The notes under the pieces are model-generated. The model saw only the letters and a list, made by a program, of their open reading frames with translations. It did no database searches and was not told the DNA's origin. From an uncultured Chloroflexota bacterium (GTDB taxonomy: Bacteria > Chloroflexota > Dehalococcoidia > Lucifugimonadales > CAJWER01), in the NCBI GenBank assembly GCA_913030785.1, contig CAJWER010000020.1, forward strand, positions 1-21,268: a DNA stretch of 21,268 nt, written 5' to 3'. Each line of letters starts with the position of its first letter. Position 1 is the first letter of the stretch. The position numbers and the translations under genes were made by a program. Positions 7,234 through 15,716 of the stretch are shown here, piece by piece.

Positions 7234-8654
7234 CACGACACCGGAGGCTTGTGTTGAATCCATGGCCGCGCGCGCTCGAAAGCGGCAGACGCTGCCAGTA
7301 CCGTCTTCTCGTCGCCCCACCTCCCTACGATATGCAGGCCGATTGGCAACCCGTCGGACGAAAACCCTGCAGGTACCGTAGCGGCCGGGTGCCCGACGAC
7401 GTTGATTGGCAGAGTGAACGCACCGTTCCAGTACTGTTCGGGATACTCCGACTCGCCTCTGATACTGCCGGGGAACTCCTCGTTGAGGAACGCCGGGAAG
7501 CACGCCGTCGGTGAAAGCAGCAGGTCGTACTCCTCGAACAGGTCCGTTATTCGTGCCTTCAAGGTCTCTATGCGGCCCAGGGTCCTGGCGTACTCTGCGG
7601 CTGTCACCCTCGCACCCAGCTCCAAGAAAAATCTGGCGAAGTCGGTCAGGCGGTCCACGTCGGTCTCCAGATATCGACCTAGAGTGGCATACGCGTCCGC
7701 AGCCTGGACCGGCCCGAAAGCGTCATATGGTGGGTCCATCGCCAGGTTGGACTCCTCGACGCTGCAACCCAGATCCTCGAACACTCTCGCCGCACTCGAT
7801 GTTACCTCCAGAACGTCTGGGTCCACGTCGGCGAACCCGAAGTCGGGGCTCCACGCGATGCGGAGATTTGTGATATCCCCGTCGACCGCGTCTACGAAGT
7901 TTGGCGGCGCCTCGCGAATTGAGACTGGGTCTCTGCGGTCGTGGCCGGCCAGGACTTGGAGCAGGGTCGCCGCGTCAAGCACGGTCCGGGTAATAGGCCC
8001 GTTCTGGGAGAAGATATACGGCATGCGGAGTCCGTCCTCGCCAGTGTAACCCGACACCCTGCCCTGAGTCGGCTTGATCCCGTAGACTCCGCAGAAGTTG
8101 GCGGGTATCCGAATCGACCCACCACCGTCGCTGCCCGTTGCCACCGGACATAGACATGCGGCCACCGCCGCGGCAGCCCCGCCGCTGGACCCCCCTGGCG
8201 TACGGTCCGTGTCCCACGGATTTCGACCGGGCTCGCCCAGACGGTTCTCGCATGTACCCACCATGCCGAACTCGGGGACATTGGTCTTCCCCATAACGAT
8301 TGCGCCTGCTCCCTTAACACGCTCAACCACGGCTGCGTCCCGCTCTGGGACCCGGTCCTTGAACAGCAACGACCCCATGGTGGTCCTGACGCCACCGGTG
8401 TTCTGGGTGTCCTTGATAGCAATGGGCAATCCGTGTAGCGGACCAAGTTCGTCGCCCCGGACCACGGCGGCCTCTGCATTCTTAGCCGCCTCGACTGCCG
8501 AGTCGCGGGTCAGGAGAATGAACGAATTAAGTCGTGAGTCCAGCGTGTCTATGCGGTTGAAAAACAGCTCGGTAAGCTCTACGGGAGAGATCTGTTTCGT
8601 CGCGATGAGCCCCATCAGCTCGGTCGCTGAAGCGTAAGCAAGCCTCTTGTCCAA
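7233..8654 (-). CDS. Amidase signature family hydrolase
   Basis: A 473-residue amidase-signature enzyme of usual length. The Ser-cisSer-Lys triad is complete: Lys81 in LPIAIKDT, the cis-Ser in TPGGSSGGA (156/157) and nucleophile Ser180 in GSDGGGSIRIPA. FCGVYGIKPTQGRVS follows directly, as in the family. These enzymes hydrolyse carboxamides, including aryl, fatty and carbamoyl amides, and include GatA; without GatB/C nearby a catabolic role is more likely. The start is a TTG at 8654 giving MDKRLAYASATEL, the standard beginning of the family, with GGAGGGGGG upstream. It lies 21 bases downstream of the phosphotriesterase-like gene, so the two are probably co-translated, and the hydrolase pair likely acts on related amide or ester substrates. 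There is no signal peptide; cytoplasmic. Confidence 0.92.
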   Translation of the reverse strand: MDKRLAYASATELMGLIATKQISPVELTELFFNRIDTLDSRLNSFILLTRDSAVEAAKNAEAAVVRGDELGPLHGLPIAIKDTQNTGGVRTTMGSLLFKDRVPERDAAVVERVKGAGAIVMGKTNVPEFGMVGTCENRLGEPGRNPWDTDRTPGGSSGGAAAAVAACLCPVATGSDGGGSIRIPANFCGVYGIKPTQGRVSGYTGEDGLRMPYIFSQNGPITRTVLDAATLLQVLAGHDRRDPVSIREAPPNFVDAVDGDITNLRIAWSPDFGFADVDPDVLEVTSSAARVFEDLGCSVEESNLAMDPPYDAFGPVQAADAYATLGRYLETDVDRLTDFARFFLELGARVTAAEYARTLGRIETLKARITDLFEEYDLLLSPTACFPAFLNEEFPGSIRGESEYPEQYWNGAFTLPINVVGHPAATVPAGFSSDGLPIGLHIVGRWGDEKTVLAASAAFERARPWIQHKPPVS

Positions 8655-8675
8655 AGTTTTTGCCCCCCCTCCGGC

Positions 8676-9746
8676 CTATTCCGTCCTAGGGACGCCGAAC
8701 GTAAACGCCCGAGCCGGATTGTCCACCAGTATCATGTCGATCGCGCCGCGACTGATGCCCCTTTTCTGCATTCTGGGAACGATGTTCCGCAGGATGTATG
8801 GAAGGCCGTGACCGCCGTATCTGAGTGTTCGCTCCTTGTGACAAATATCGTGGGCGATCAGGACCTTGTCGCCAAACCCCTCGTTGATTGCCCATGCGAG
8901 GTAGTCCATCTTCGTGGCGTCGTTGGGCATGTCGGTTCTGGGCTCCGGTGTGTAAAGGGAGACCTCCCGGCCAAACTGGTCCCAAGCGAGGTAACACCCG
9001 CTCTCGAATGCTCGTCTTATTAGGTCGTGGTCGAACATCGTCCGTTCGATATGCGAGATGGTCATCCGGCCGAGCTCCCCTCCGGCCTCACGGACGACAT
9101 CTATGACCTCCAAAGGCGCATGCTGGTCACGCCCGGGGTGTACGAGGAGCGGCGCGCCGGTAATGCGCTGCGCCCTCGCAGATGCCCGCAGGACCTTGCG
9201 TTCGTTCTCCGTCATAGGCCAGGAGCACCCAACCTCGCCGATGACACCCGCTTTGATCGATGTGCCATCGACGCCCTCGGTCACGTCTCGGACGATTTCG
9301 TCGACTATCTGGTCCTCGCTACGGTCTGACATGTCATCCGGATGCGCATCCGCGACGTAGTATGACGCACCCATTATAACGTTGAGCCCGGTTCCTCTGG
9401 AAATCTGCTCCAGCCCTTGGGGGTTTCGGCCGATGCCGAGGCTCGTGACGTCGATCACCGAATGGCCGCCCGACTCGGCATATAGCTTGGCCTCCTCGAT
9501 GGCGATATCGAGATCATCGAGAATCCCGTTATCGAAGTTAGGCGCGTGATAATGCCGTATATACCCTAGATTCTCCAGAGACAGGGGCGCTTCGTAAAAG
9601 GCGATATCTGGTTGGTCGGTCGGCGGGTCCATGAACGAACTCACGTCGACAAGCAGGTGCTCGTGGCAGAGGGTGACGCCGAGGTCTCCTGGGTCGATAG
9701 TCCCGAGCACTGTTTGTACCTGGCCGGCGACATAGGAGTCTGTCAT
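8676..9746 (-). CDS. Phosphotriesterase-family metal hydrolase
   Basis: A 356-residue TIM-barrel amidohydrolase of the phosphotriesterase (PTE/PHP/lactonase) family. The binuclear metal site is visible: HEH (His28, His30), the bridging region IKAGVIGEVGCSWP with Lys165 and Glu171, LVHPGR with His203, ISHIERT with His232 and AHDIC with Asp300. Family members hydrolyse organophosphates, acyl-homoserine lactones or other lactones, and N-acylated amino acids. With a deacylase and an amidase nearby, a lactone or amide substrate is more likely than an organophosphate, but this is inference. The ATG at 9746 is preceded by GGAGGA at a good distance. It lies 108 bases downstream of the PLP decarboxylase, with a GC-rich hairpin in that gap, and 21 bases upstream of the amidase. 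There is no signal peptide. Confidence 0.9.
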   Translation of the reverse strand: MTDSYVAGQVQTVLGTIDPGDLGVTLCHEHLLVDVSSFMDPPTDQPDIAFYEAPLSLENLGYIRHYHAPNFDNGILDDLDIAIEEAKLYAESGGHSVIDVTSLGIGRNPQGLEQISRGTGLNVIMGASYYVADAHPDDMSDRSEDQIVDEIVRDVTEGVDGTSIKAGVIGEVGCSWPMTENERKVLRASARAQRITGAPLLVHPGRDQHAPLEVIDVVREAGGELGRMTISHIERTMFDHDLIRRAFESGCYLAWDQFGREVSLYTPEPRTDMPNDATKMDYLAWAINEGFGDKVLIAHDICHKERTLRYGGHGLPYILRNIVPRMQKRGISRGAIDMILVDNPARAFTFGVPRTE

Positions 9747-9826
9747 ATCGAGTGTCCTCCAGAGAGCAGCAATCCAGGGTCATTCACCATTTTAGACAAC
9801 ATTGCGCATTTGACATTGCGTCGCTG

Positions 9827-9846
9827 CGCGAGGGGAGACCCCCGCG
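9827..9846 (-). promoter_or_regulatory. GC-rich hairpin after the PLP decarboxylase gene
   Basis: On the minus strand CGCGGGGG and CCCCTCGCG can pair as an eight-base stem (one G-U) with a loop of about four bases. It begins nine bases after the TAG that ends the decarboxylase. No run of T follows, so it is not a typical intrinsic terminator. It could be a processing or mRNA-stability element inside the operon, or chance in GC-rich DNA. Confidence 0.3.
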
Positions 9847-9854
9847 AGCACCTA

Positions 9855-11099
9855 CTACGTGTAGGTGGCCTCGGGTCCGCGGGCCGTAATCTTGCCGCTT
9901 GCGACGAGTTCGACCACGTCCTCGAGGTCCCGCAGGTAGGCGTCGACGTACGGCTCGTGGCCCGGCGATTGCATGAAGTGAATAGCCTTGAAGGGGTAGG
10001 AGTCTTTGGACACCATCCACCCCCGGTCTTCCATACCGGTAGCCACGGCGTAGATGTCGAGCGTGTTCGATGTATAGGCAAACACTGACATCACGGGCTC
10101 GCCCAAGACGACGAGGCCCTCGATAGCGTTGATGCCTTCCTGGAAGCCCCTGATGTAGCGGAGCGTCTGGTCGACGAGCCGCAGATAGCCGTCCTCTCCA
10201 AGGTAGTTCACGACGGCCCATGCAGCGGCGATAGCACCACCTGGCCGAGTCCCGGCGATCGTCGGGGTGTCGTAATACCCGCTAGGCCGCAGTGGTGGGC
10301 CGAACTCGAAGACCTGGTGGCTGTAGATCTCTGGGTCCCGCGACAGGATCACCGATGCGCCCTTGGCCGTATAGCCGAATTTGTGAAGGTCGGCGGAGAT
10401 GGTGGTAACCCCTGGGACCCGAAAATCCCACGGAACCACCGCGTTGCCGAGCTTCTCTACGAAGGGCAGGAAGAAGCCCCCTACACAGGCGTCAACGTGG
10501 AAGCTGATGTTCCGCTCCATGGCAACCGCCGCCATGTCCGGGATGGGATCGACCATCCCCAGGACCGTGCTCGGCGCCGTACCAACCATTAACACCGTGT
10601 TGTTGTTGACGGCTGAGAGGTATGCAGGAACATCGACGACCCCATCTTCAGTCAGCGGAGTGACGATGACCTCTAGTCCGAAGTAGTCTGCAGCTTTCCA
10701 AAAAGAAGGATGCGCGGACGCCGGAACGACCACCTCCGGTGCGGTTATGTGGGGCTGCAGCATTCCTGCCCGGTCACGAGCCGACTTGACCGCAAGCAGA
10801 TTGCTCTCCGTGCCTCCCGATGCGATGTTTCCGACAGCGTTCTCTCCGTGGAGGAGATCGGCCGTCATCTCCACGACCTCCCGCTCGAATCGGGCTATGC
10901 TGGGGAAGATCGTTGGATACAAAGCGTTGACGGAGAAGAAATCCATGTAGGCGGCCTGAGCTACCTGCAGCACGTCGTCCCCAGCCGGGTACGAAACCCC
11001 ACTGGCCAGTCGCTCCTTCCAGGGCTGATCTTTGGTCTTCGCTTCCTGCATCAGGTCATGCAGGTCTGGGCCAGGAATCCCCTGCTTTGGCAACCTCAC
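9855..11099 (-). CDS. Group II PLP-dependent decarboxylase / sphingosine-phosphate-lyase-like enzyme
   Basis: A fold-type I PLP enzyme, 414 residues with the start chosen here. Visible motifs: ASGGTESNLLAVKSARD (phosphate-binding and cofactor region, ~93-109), SAHPSFWKAA with His130 likely stacking on the ring, HVDACVGGFFLPF with Asp203 for the pyridine nitrogen, and SADLHKFGYTAKG with Lys240 as the Schiff-base lysine. The arrangement fits the branch holding glutamate and tyrosine decarboxylases and sphingosine-1-phosphate lyase; the SADLHKFGY and VGGFF forms lean to the lyase-like side. The reaction would be amino-acid decarboxylation or retro-aldol C-C cleavage. I chose the GTG at 11099 rather than one 18 codons upstream, because AAGGGGG lies about eight bases before it and the family usually begins RLPK.GIP. 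It follows the deacylase by 62 bases. Confidence 0.87.
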   Translation of the reverse strand: MRLPKQGIPGPDLHDLMQEAKTKDQPWKERLASGVSYPAGDDVLQVAQAAYMDFFSVNALYPTIFPSIARFEREVVEMTADLLHGENAVGNIASGGTESNLLAVKSARDRAGMLQPHITAPEVVVPASAHPSFWKAADYFGLEVIVTPLTEDGVVDVPAYLSAVNNNTVLMVGTAPSTVLGMVDPIPDMAAVAMERNISFHVDACVGGFFLPFVEKLGNAVVPWDFRVPGVTTISADLHKFGYTAKGASVILSRDPEIYSHQVFEFGPPLRPSGYYDTPTIAGTRPGGAIAAAWAVVNYLGEDGYLRLVDQTLRYIRGFQEGINAIEGLVVLGEPVMSVFAYTSNTLDIYAVATGMEDRGWMVSKDSYPFKAIHFMQSPGHEPYVDAYLRDLEDVVELVASGKITARGPEATYT

Positions 11100-11161
11100 G
11101 ATCGAACCCCCTTCTACTGTAGTGGCCAGTATACATCCTCCGCCGTCGCCCACGACTCACG

Positions 11162-12757
11162 TCAAGCCCCGCGGCGGATCACCTTGCCTGGTCGAGCGCC
11201 CGTATGCTCACCGTCCAGAACAACTGGATCTCCTGCAACCAATACGTGAGGTATCCCTTCTGGGAACTGGTGAGGGTTGTCGTAAGTCGCGCGATCCAAT
11301 GCCGTTTCCGGGTCGAACACAACCAGGTCGGCCATGTTCCCCACCGCAACGGTGCCACGATCTCGGAAGCTCATCCTCCGCGCGGGGAAGCCAGTCATCT
11401 TGAAGATGGCCTCCTCCAACGTCAGCACCGCGGGCTGCTCCCGGACATAGCGGCCAAGAATGCGAGGGTACGTGCCATAGAAACGGGGATGGGGACGATC
11501 GTTCGCATAGATTCCAATCGGCGACATGGCTGTGCCGTCCGAGCCGATCATCGCCTGCGAGTGCGCCATGAAGAAGCGTATGTCGCCTTCGTCGCGGTTG
11601 TGGGCCACCACGCCGACCTTGTTGTCCTCCTCGTCTATGAGGGCAAGCATCGTCTCGACACCGCTCATGTTCCGGGCCTCGGCTACATCTGCGATCGACC
11701 TGCCGACCAAGTTCTGATTACCGGCGGTACTGACATTGGCCAGTACGAGCTTGTCCCATTCGAACGGCAGGCCCCTGAAATAGCCACCCGATGTCTCCGC
11801 AATCGCACGCTGCCGTATCTCTGGATCACGAAGGCGGTCCAGCATCGCAGAGACCCCGCCCTCCTGGAGCCACTCTGGCGTGAGTTGCTGCAGGTGCGTG
11901 GCCGCCGCCGCGTACGGGTGCATGTCGTAGGTGACATCCATGCCCTGGGCCCTCGCCCTATCGATGACAGCAACCAGTTCGCCGCCACGACCGTAGACCC
12001 GTGGGTCGACGATACCCATATGCGAATGCTGGACCGGCACGCCGGCACGCCGGCCCACCTCCACGCACTCCTCCACAGCTTTGATGTGCCATCCCGCCCA
12101 CACCCGCGTGTGGGAGGTATAGAACACGCCGTCGTAATGAGCGGTAGCCTGAACGATGGAGACGATCTCGTCCGTCGTGGCGTAGCTGGACGGCGGGAGC
12201 GTCAGGCCCGTGGTCACGCTGTATGCTCCCTGCTCGACGGCCTCGGCCGCCAATCGGCGCATCGTGTTGAGTTCATCTGCCGTGGGCGGCCTGTTGTCGG
12301 TAACTCCGGCCACCGTGCGCAGTGCGGAATGGCCTACCTGCGGCGCGACGTTCAGGCTGATCCCGTTTGTTTCCAAGCGGATAGCCCAGCCGTCCAGATC
12401 CGTCCAGTCCGCCACGACGGAGGAGGGGTGGGAGCCCTCCAGTATCACGTCGCGCTCACCGCTGGCCGGGAACGGCGAGGCGGCGCAGTTGCCGACCACC
12501 TCGGTGGTTACGCCCTGATGTACCTTGCTCTCGGCGCCAGGATCGTCGAGCAGCGAGCGGTCCGAGTGGGAGTGCATATCGATGAATCCGGGCGCGATCA
12601 CGTGCCCGGCGGCTTCGATGACGAGGGCGGCCTCGCCATCCTGAAGCGCGCCGATCGCTTCGATGCGACCGCCAGAGATGCCGATATCGGCCTGATACCG
12701 CGGATTGCCGGTGCCGTCGATAACGGTGCCGTTGCGAATCAACGTGTCGAAGGCCAT
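11162..12757 (-). CDS. N-acyl-D-amino-acid deacylase family amidohydrolase
   Basis: A 531-residue amidohydrolase of the D-aminoacylase type. It opens with the usual urease-like beta-sandwich strand (TLIRNGTVIDGTG) and then shows the metal and catalytic residues: HSHSD (His62, His64), VVGNCAASP (Cys91, the unusual Cys ligand of this family), YTSHTR (His216), VQHSHMG (His246) and GSDGTAMSP (Asp407, general base). HPRFYGTYPRILGRYVRE and the final GNMADLVVFDPET are family hallmarks. It removes the acyl group from N-acyl-D-amino acids or related N-acyl amines. The ATG at 12757 has AGGGGA upstream and starts 16 bases after the ThDP gene stop, so coupling is likely. No signal peptide, so substrates must be imported. 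The assignment is strong; the exact acyl and amine parts are unknown. Confidence 0.92.
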   Translation of the reverse strand: MAFDTLIRNGTVIDGTGNPRYQADIGISGGRIEAIGALQDGEAALVIEAAGHVIAPGFIDMHSHSDRSLLDDPGAESKVHQGVTTEVVGNCAASPFPASGERDVILEGSHPSSVVADWTDLDGWAIRLETNGISLNVAPQVGHSALRTVAGVTDNRPPTADELNTMRRLAAEAVEQGAYSVTTGLTLPPSSYATTDEIVSIVQATAHYDGVFYTSHTRVWAGWHIKAVEECVEVGRRAGVPVQHSHMGIVDPRVYGRGGELVAVIDRARAQGMDVTYDMHPYAAAATHLQQLTPEWLQEGGVSAMLDRLRDPEIRQRAIAETSGGYFRGLPFEWDKLVLANVSTAGNQNLVGRSIADVAEARNMSGVETMLALIDEEDNKVGVVAHNRDEGDIRFFMAHSQAMIGSDGTAMSPIGIYANDRPHPRFYGTYPRILGRYVREQPAVLTLEEAIFKMTGFPARRMSFRDRGTVAVGNMADLVVFDPETALDRATYDNPHQFPEGIPHVLVAGDPVVLDGEHTGARPGKVIRRGA

Positions 12758-12773
12758 GCGACGGCTCCCCTGA

Positions 12774-14507
12774 CTAGATTGACCCGCCCGCCAAATCCAC
12801 GGGACGGAACGGGGGCGCCGCCCGTCCTCCAGCCGGAAGCCCGTGTGGCAGGTGAACGTTCATCAGAAATGGACGCTGCTCCCGATCGACCAGTTCGAGT
12901 CCGTTGACGATTGCCTCAACCAACCCTTCCTCCTCCCATACGTCGACGCCCTCGACCCCCATCCCTTCCGCCACCTTGACCACGTCGATGTCGTCCAGCG
13001 CGACGCCGGAGTACTCGCCAGTCTCCTTCATCACGCCACCAACCAGCTCCATGTAATCGGCGACGACGCCATACGAGCCATTGTTGGGGATGACGTATAG
13101 CACGGGAACCTGGTGGTGCGCAGCGGTCCGCAGGCCGTTGTCAGCAAACATGAGCGAACCGTCGCCAACGAGCCCGATGACGTGACGGTCGAGCGCCGCC
13201 AGCTTCAAGCCGATCGCGCCCCCTACCCCGTACCCCTCCGACCCGCCGGCTGCTCCGACGTACTCGGTGCCAATCGGCATGGGCTTGTCGGCGACGCTGT
13301 CCAGCGGAAGCACGTGCTGTTCAGTCAGCACCAGGCCCCCGCCGGCTCGCTCAATCGCGTCATCGAGCGCTTGGACCAGCATCCAGGGCCGGACACGGGA
13401 GGCTTGTGAAGCGATGGACCGAACTTTGGCGGACCTCTTCGCCCGGAGGCTGTCCGCCTGCTCACGCGCCCAGTCGAGGCGGCGGGCGAAACGCTCCGGC
13501 CGCTCCTCGCCCTGCACCGCTTCTTGCACCGATCTGATCGTACCGCGCACGTCGGCCAGAATCGCAAGGTCCACCGGAGTCTTGGAGACGTTTTCTACAT
13601 CCGGTCCGACCGCGAAGACCTGCCCCACCGGCGAGAAGGTACCCAGGTCATCCGGAGCGCCACGGTTAAAGTTTCGGACGCCGAGGTTAACGACAAGATC
13701 CGGTGCGAGGACATCCACTGCCTCCTCGGCTCTACCACAGTGCAGGCGGTATCCTACGGGTACACTCCTGGTGTCCCCGGCTATCGAAGCTCCGAAATGC
13801 TCGGCGAGCCAGATCAACTCCTCCCGTGCGCCGCTCTTCCAAGCGCCGTCGCCCACATTGATCAACGGGCGCTCCGCCTCATCGAGGGCCCGAACGAGCT
13901 CGTCTACGTCGCTGCTCAAGGGCCGACCTGCGGTTATCCTAGGGATCGGGCCCTCGATTATGTCGGCTGTTACCTGAGGCGCCCACAGCACCCGTTCGTA
14001 AACGGCAACATGCACGGGACCGACTGGGTCGGTCATTGCGACGCGGAGGGCACGAGCAATCGCGTGCGGAAGCCCCTCAGGCTCGACCACAGTCCAGCTG
14101 GCCTTGGTGAAAGGGGTCGAAATGGTCGTGGGGCCGGAGTTGTGGCTTAGGTTGAGCCCGACCCTGTCCCCGTAGCTACCTGTGTCGTTGGCAAACGTGA
14201 TGACGACTACGGGCAGTCCGCCGTACCAGAGATTGATCATCTGACCCAGCCCCTGCGCCAGCCCGGCGCCGAGGTGGACGATCGCGACCGCCGGTTCAAG
14301 GTTGGCCTGGGTGTAACCACCCGCCATCGCGATGACACTCGTCTCGTGCAGTGCCACGATCCCGTGGACTCGAGGATCAGCGTGCAGTGCGTCGAAGAAC
14401 AGGGCCTCCAGCGACCCAGGGTTGTTGAATACGAATCTGACCCCGGAAGCAGCGAGCTGCTCGACCATGATCTGAGAGGGCGCTGCGGTGACACGTCTGG
14501 CGTGCAT
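12774..14507 (-). CDS. ThDP-dependent enzyme, benzoylformate-decarboxylase-like
   Basis: A 577-residue thiamine-diphosphate enzyme with the three-domain layout of the acetolactate synthase/pyruvate decarboxylase superfamily. The N-terminal Pyr domain carries VRFVFNNPGSLEALFFDAL, close to the NPG motif of benzoylformate decarboxylase, and the catalytic Glu in VALHETS. A central Rossmann-like domain follows (~190-340). The C-terminal PP domain has the ThDP/Mg motif GDGS (about 448) running to VIPNNGSYG (NN about 475). The reaction should be decarboxylation or ligation/lysis of a 2-keto or 2-hydroxyacyl compound. I start at the ATG at 14507, seven bases after AGGAGAGGA; a TTG two codons earlier is possible. 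The deacylase begins 16 bases downstream and the sialidase lies 59 bases upstream. Confidence 0.87.
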   Translation of the reverse strand: MHARRVTAAPSQIMVEQLAASGVRFVFNNPGSLEALFFDALHADPRVHGIVALHETSVIAMAGGYTQANLEPAVAIVHLGAGLAQGLGQMINLWYGGLPVVVITFANDTGSYGDRVGLNLSHNSGPTTISTPFTKASWTVVEPEGLPHAIARALRVAMTDPVGPVHVAVYERVLWAPQVTADIIEGPIPRITAGRPLSSDVDELVRALDEAERPLINVGDGAWKSGAREELIWLAEHFGASIAGDTRSVPVGYRLHCGRAEEAVDVLAPDLVVNLGVRNFNRGAPDDLGTFSPVGQVFAVGPDVENVSKTPVDLAILADVRGTIRSVQEAVQGEERPERFARRLDWAREQADSLRAKRSAKVRSIASQASRVRPWMLVQALDDAIERAGGGLVLTEQHVLPLDSVADKPMPIGTEYVGAAGGSEGYGVGGAIGLKLAALDRHVIGLVGDGSLMFADNGLRTAAHHQVPVLYVIPNNGSYGVVADYMELVGGVMKETGEYSGVALDDIDVVKVAEGMGVEGVDVWEEEGLVEAIVNGLELVDREQRPFLMNVHLPHGLPAGGRAAPPFRPVDLAGGSI

Positions 14508-14566
14508 GGGCAAGTCCTCTCCTAGTTATCGTCTGACGCTCGATTCAGGCGGCGCCGAAATCCGGA

Positions 14567-15610
14567 TCAGGATAGATGGTCGGCGCCGTCGGTCAGCCAC
14601 TCAATGTTGAACTGGGCGATCCTGATGCTCTCGTGGGCATCGGACGAGTCTTGCTCGTAGAGACAAGCGATGGTCATGTCTGACGCGATGGCGAGGTCAG
14701 AGTAGGCGGCAGGGCCGTGGCACAGCACCTTGGAGATCGGCCAAGTCCTGCACTCATCGTAGCTAACGCGAAGGGTGAGAGTATCTCTCGCCGCGGAGTT
14801 GGCGATATTGGCGAAAATCACGCGGCCCCTATCGTGACTCTCGTCGTTTGTATGGCGCACGATGCTCCCCTGACAGTGGGGATCGGGCAGATCGTCCACG
14901 GAGGCCATCTGGGACCATGTCAGACCTCCATCGGTGCTTCTGGCGGCGACACGTTTGTACAGCGACATATCTGCCGTTCTCGCGTTGAAGTAGAGATCAC
15001 CGGGGTCTGTCTCGACGACCTGAGACTCTATTGAGCCTCTCCCCATGGATCCTCCGGGCCTCCAATGCTCACCGTGATCATCACTGTAGATAACGTGGGA
15101 GTGGCGATAGATCCAGTCGGAGCAAGTGCCTTCGGTGTGGTCGCCCGGGATAACGAGCCTACCGCTTTGTAGCTGAATCCCGTGCCCTGGCCCCAGGTCA
15201 TACCTAGTCCAACCGGAAAGCTTCACATCTTCCGTTATGTTCTCCGGCTGCGACCAACTCGCGCCGCTGTCTTCGCTCTTCATCACGTAGACTTCGTAGG
15301 TGTGCTTGCAGAAGGCCAGCCAGATCGTATTGGTATCCCTGTCGACAACCACGGTCGGGTTGTTCATCGTGTAGTCAGGGTTGCCTGCGAGGAGCTGTAG
15401 ATCTCCCCAGGTCACGCCGTTGTCGGTGCTCCTCTTGAGCACAAGATAGTTGGCTCGATAGTCCTCTCGCCCGTCCCTGCGTCCCTCGCAAAAGGCCAAG
15501 ATGGTTCCATCGGGAGCCACGGCCAGCGCCGGTAGCCTGAAGGTGTGGTACCCCTCTGTTCCCGAGGTGAAGACCTCTGTCTCTCTGAACCAGGGGATTT
15601 GCTCTGCCAT
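14567..15610 (-). CDS. Sialidase-like (GH33 / BNR-repeat) glycosidase
   Basis: A 347-residue six-bladed sialidase-fold protein filling its whole length. It has the TFRLPAL (FRIP-like) motif with Arg25, CEGRRDGRED near the acid/base Asp position, and four clear Asp boxes: STDNGVTW (61-68), SEDSGASW (112-119), SDDHGEHW (176-183) and STDGGLTW (225-232), plus a degenerate SYDECRTW (283-290). GPGHGIQLQSGRLVIP, ESQVVETDPGDLYFNAR (Glu195, Arg211) and AAYSDLAI (Tyr303) match the Glu, Arg and Tyr of GH33 exo-sialidases. Such enzymes release terminal sialic or related nonulosonic acids. It has no signal peptide or membrane anchor, so it would act inside the cell on imported substrate, which is unusual for bacterial sialidases. 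The ATG at 15610 has AAAGGGG upstream. Distant members act on other sugars, so the substrate is uncertain. Confidence 0.85.
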   Translation of the reverse strand: MAEQIPWFRETEVFTSGTEGYHTFRLPALAVAPDGTILAFCEGRRDGREDYRANYLVLKRSTDNGVTWGDLQLLAGNPDYTMNNPTVVVDRDTNTIWLAFCKHTYEVYVMKSEDSGASWSQPENITEDVKLSGWTRYDLGPGHGIQLQSGRLVIPGDHTEGTCSDWIYRHSHVIYSDDHGEHWRPGGSMGRGSIESQVVETDPGDLYFNARTADMSLYKRVAARSTDGGLTWSQMASVDDLPDPHCQGSIVRHTNDESHDRGRVIFANIANSAARDTLTLRVSYDECRTWPISKVLCHGPAAYSDLAIASDMTIACLYEQDSSDAHESIRIAQFNIEWLTDGADHLS

Positions 15611-15716
15611 AAGAAGCCCCTTTCATGCACTGTTCCGCTCCAGCAGGGCGGGTACTCCTCTGGCCGTCGACATTCGCCGGTCCTGGAGCTTCAAGCCTCC
15701 ATTGAGGCGATCTGGT

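Noticed and set aside
7402..8637. Plus-strand frames of 120-215 codons opposite the amidase
   Set aside because: They are antisense shadows of an intact amidase with no domain signal or ribosome-binding site.
9743..9790. 15-codon minus-strand ORF ending in an ATGA overlap with the PTE-like gene
   Set aside because: It is too short to judge, has no regulatory codon pattern, and overlaps the PTE Shine-Dalgarno; it is probably chance.
11204..12907. 567-codon open frame on the plus strand
   Set aside because: It lies antisense to the D-aminoacylase gene, which has full catalytic motifs. The plus frame is His/Arg/Val-rich with no family motifs and is open only because of GC-rich codon structure.
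13267..14150. Long plus-strand frames opposite the ThDP gene
   Set aside because: They have Ser/Arg-rich translations without motifs, antisense to a gene with clear ThDP and GDGS motifs.
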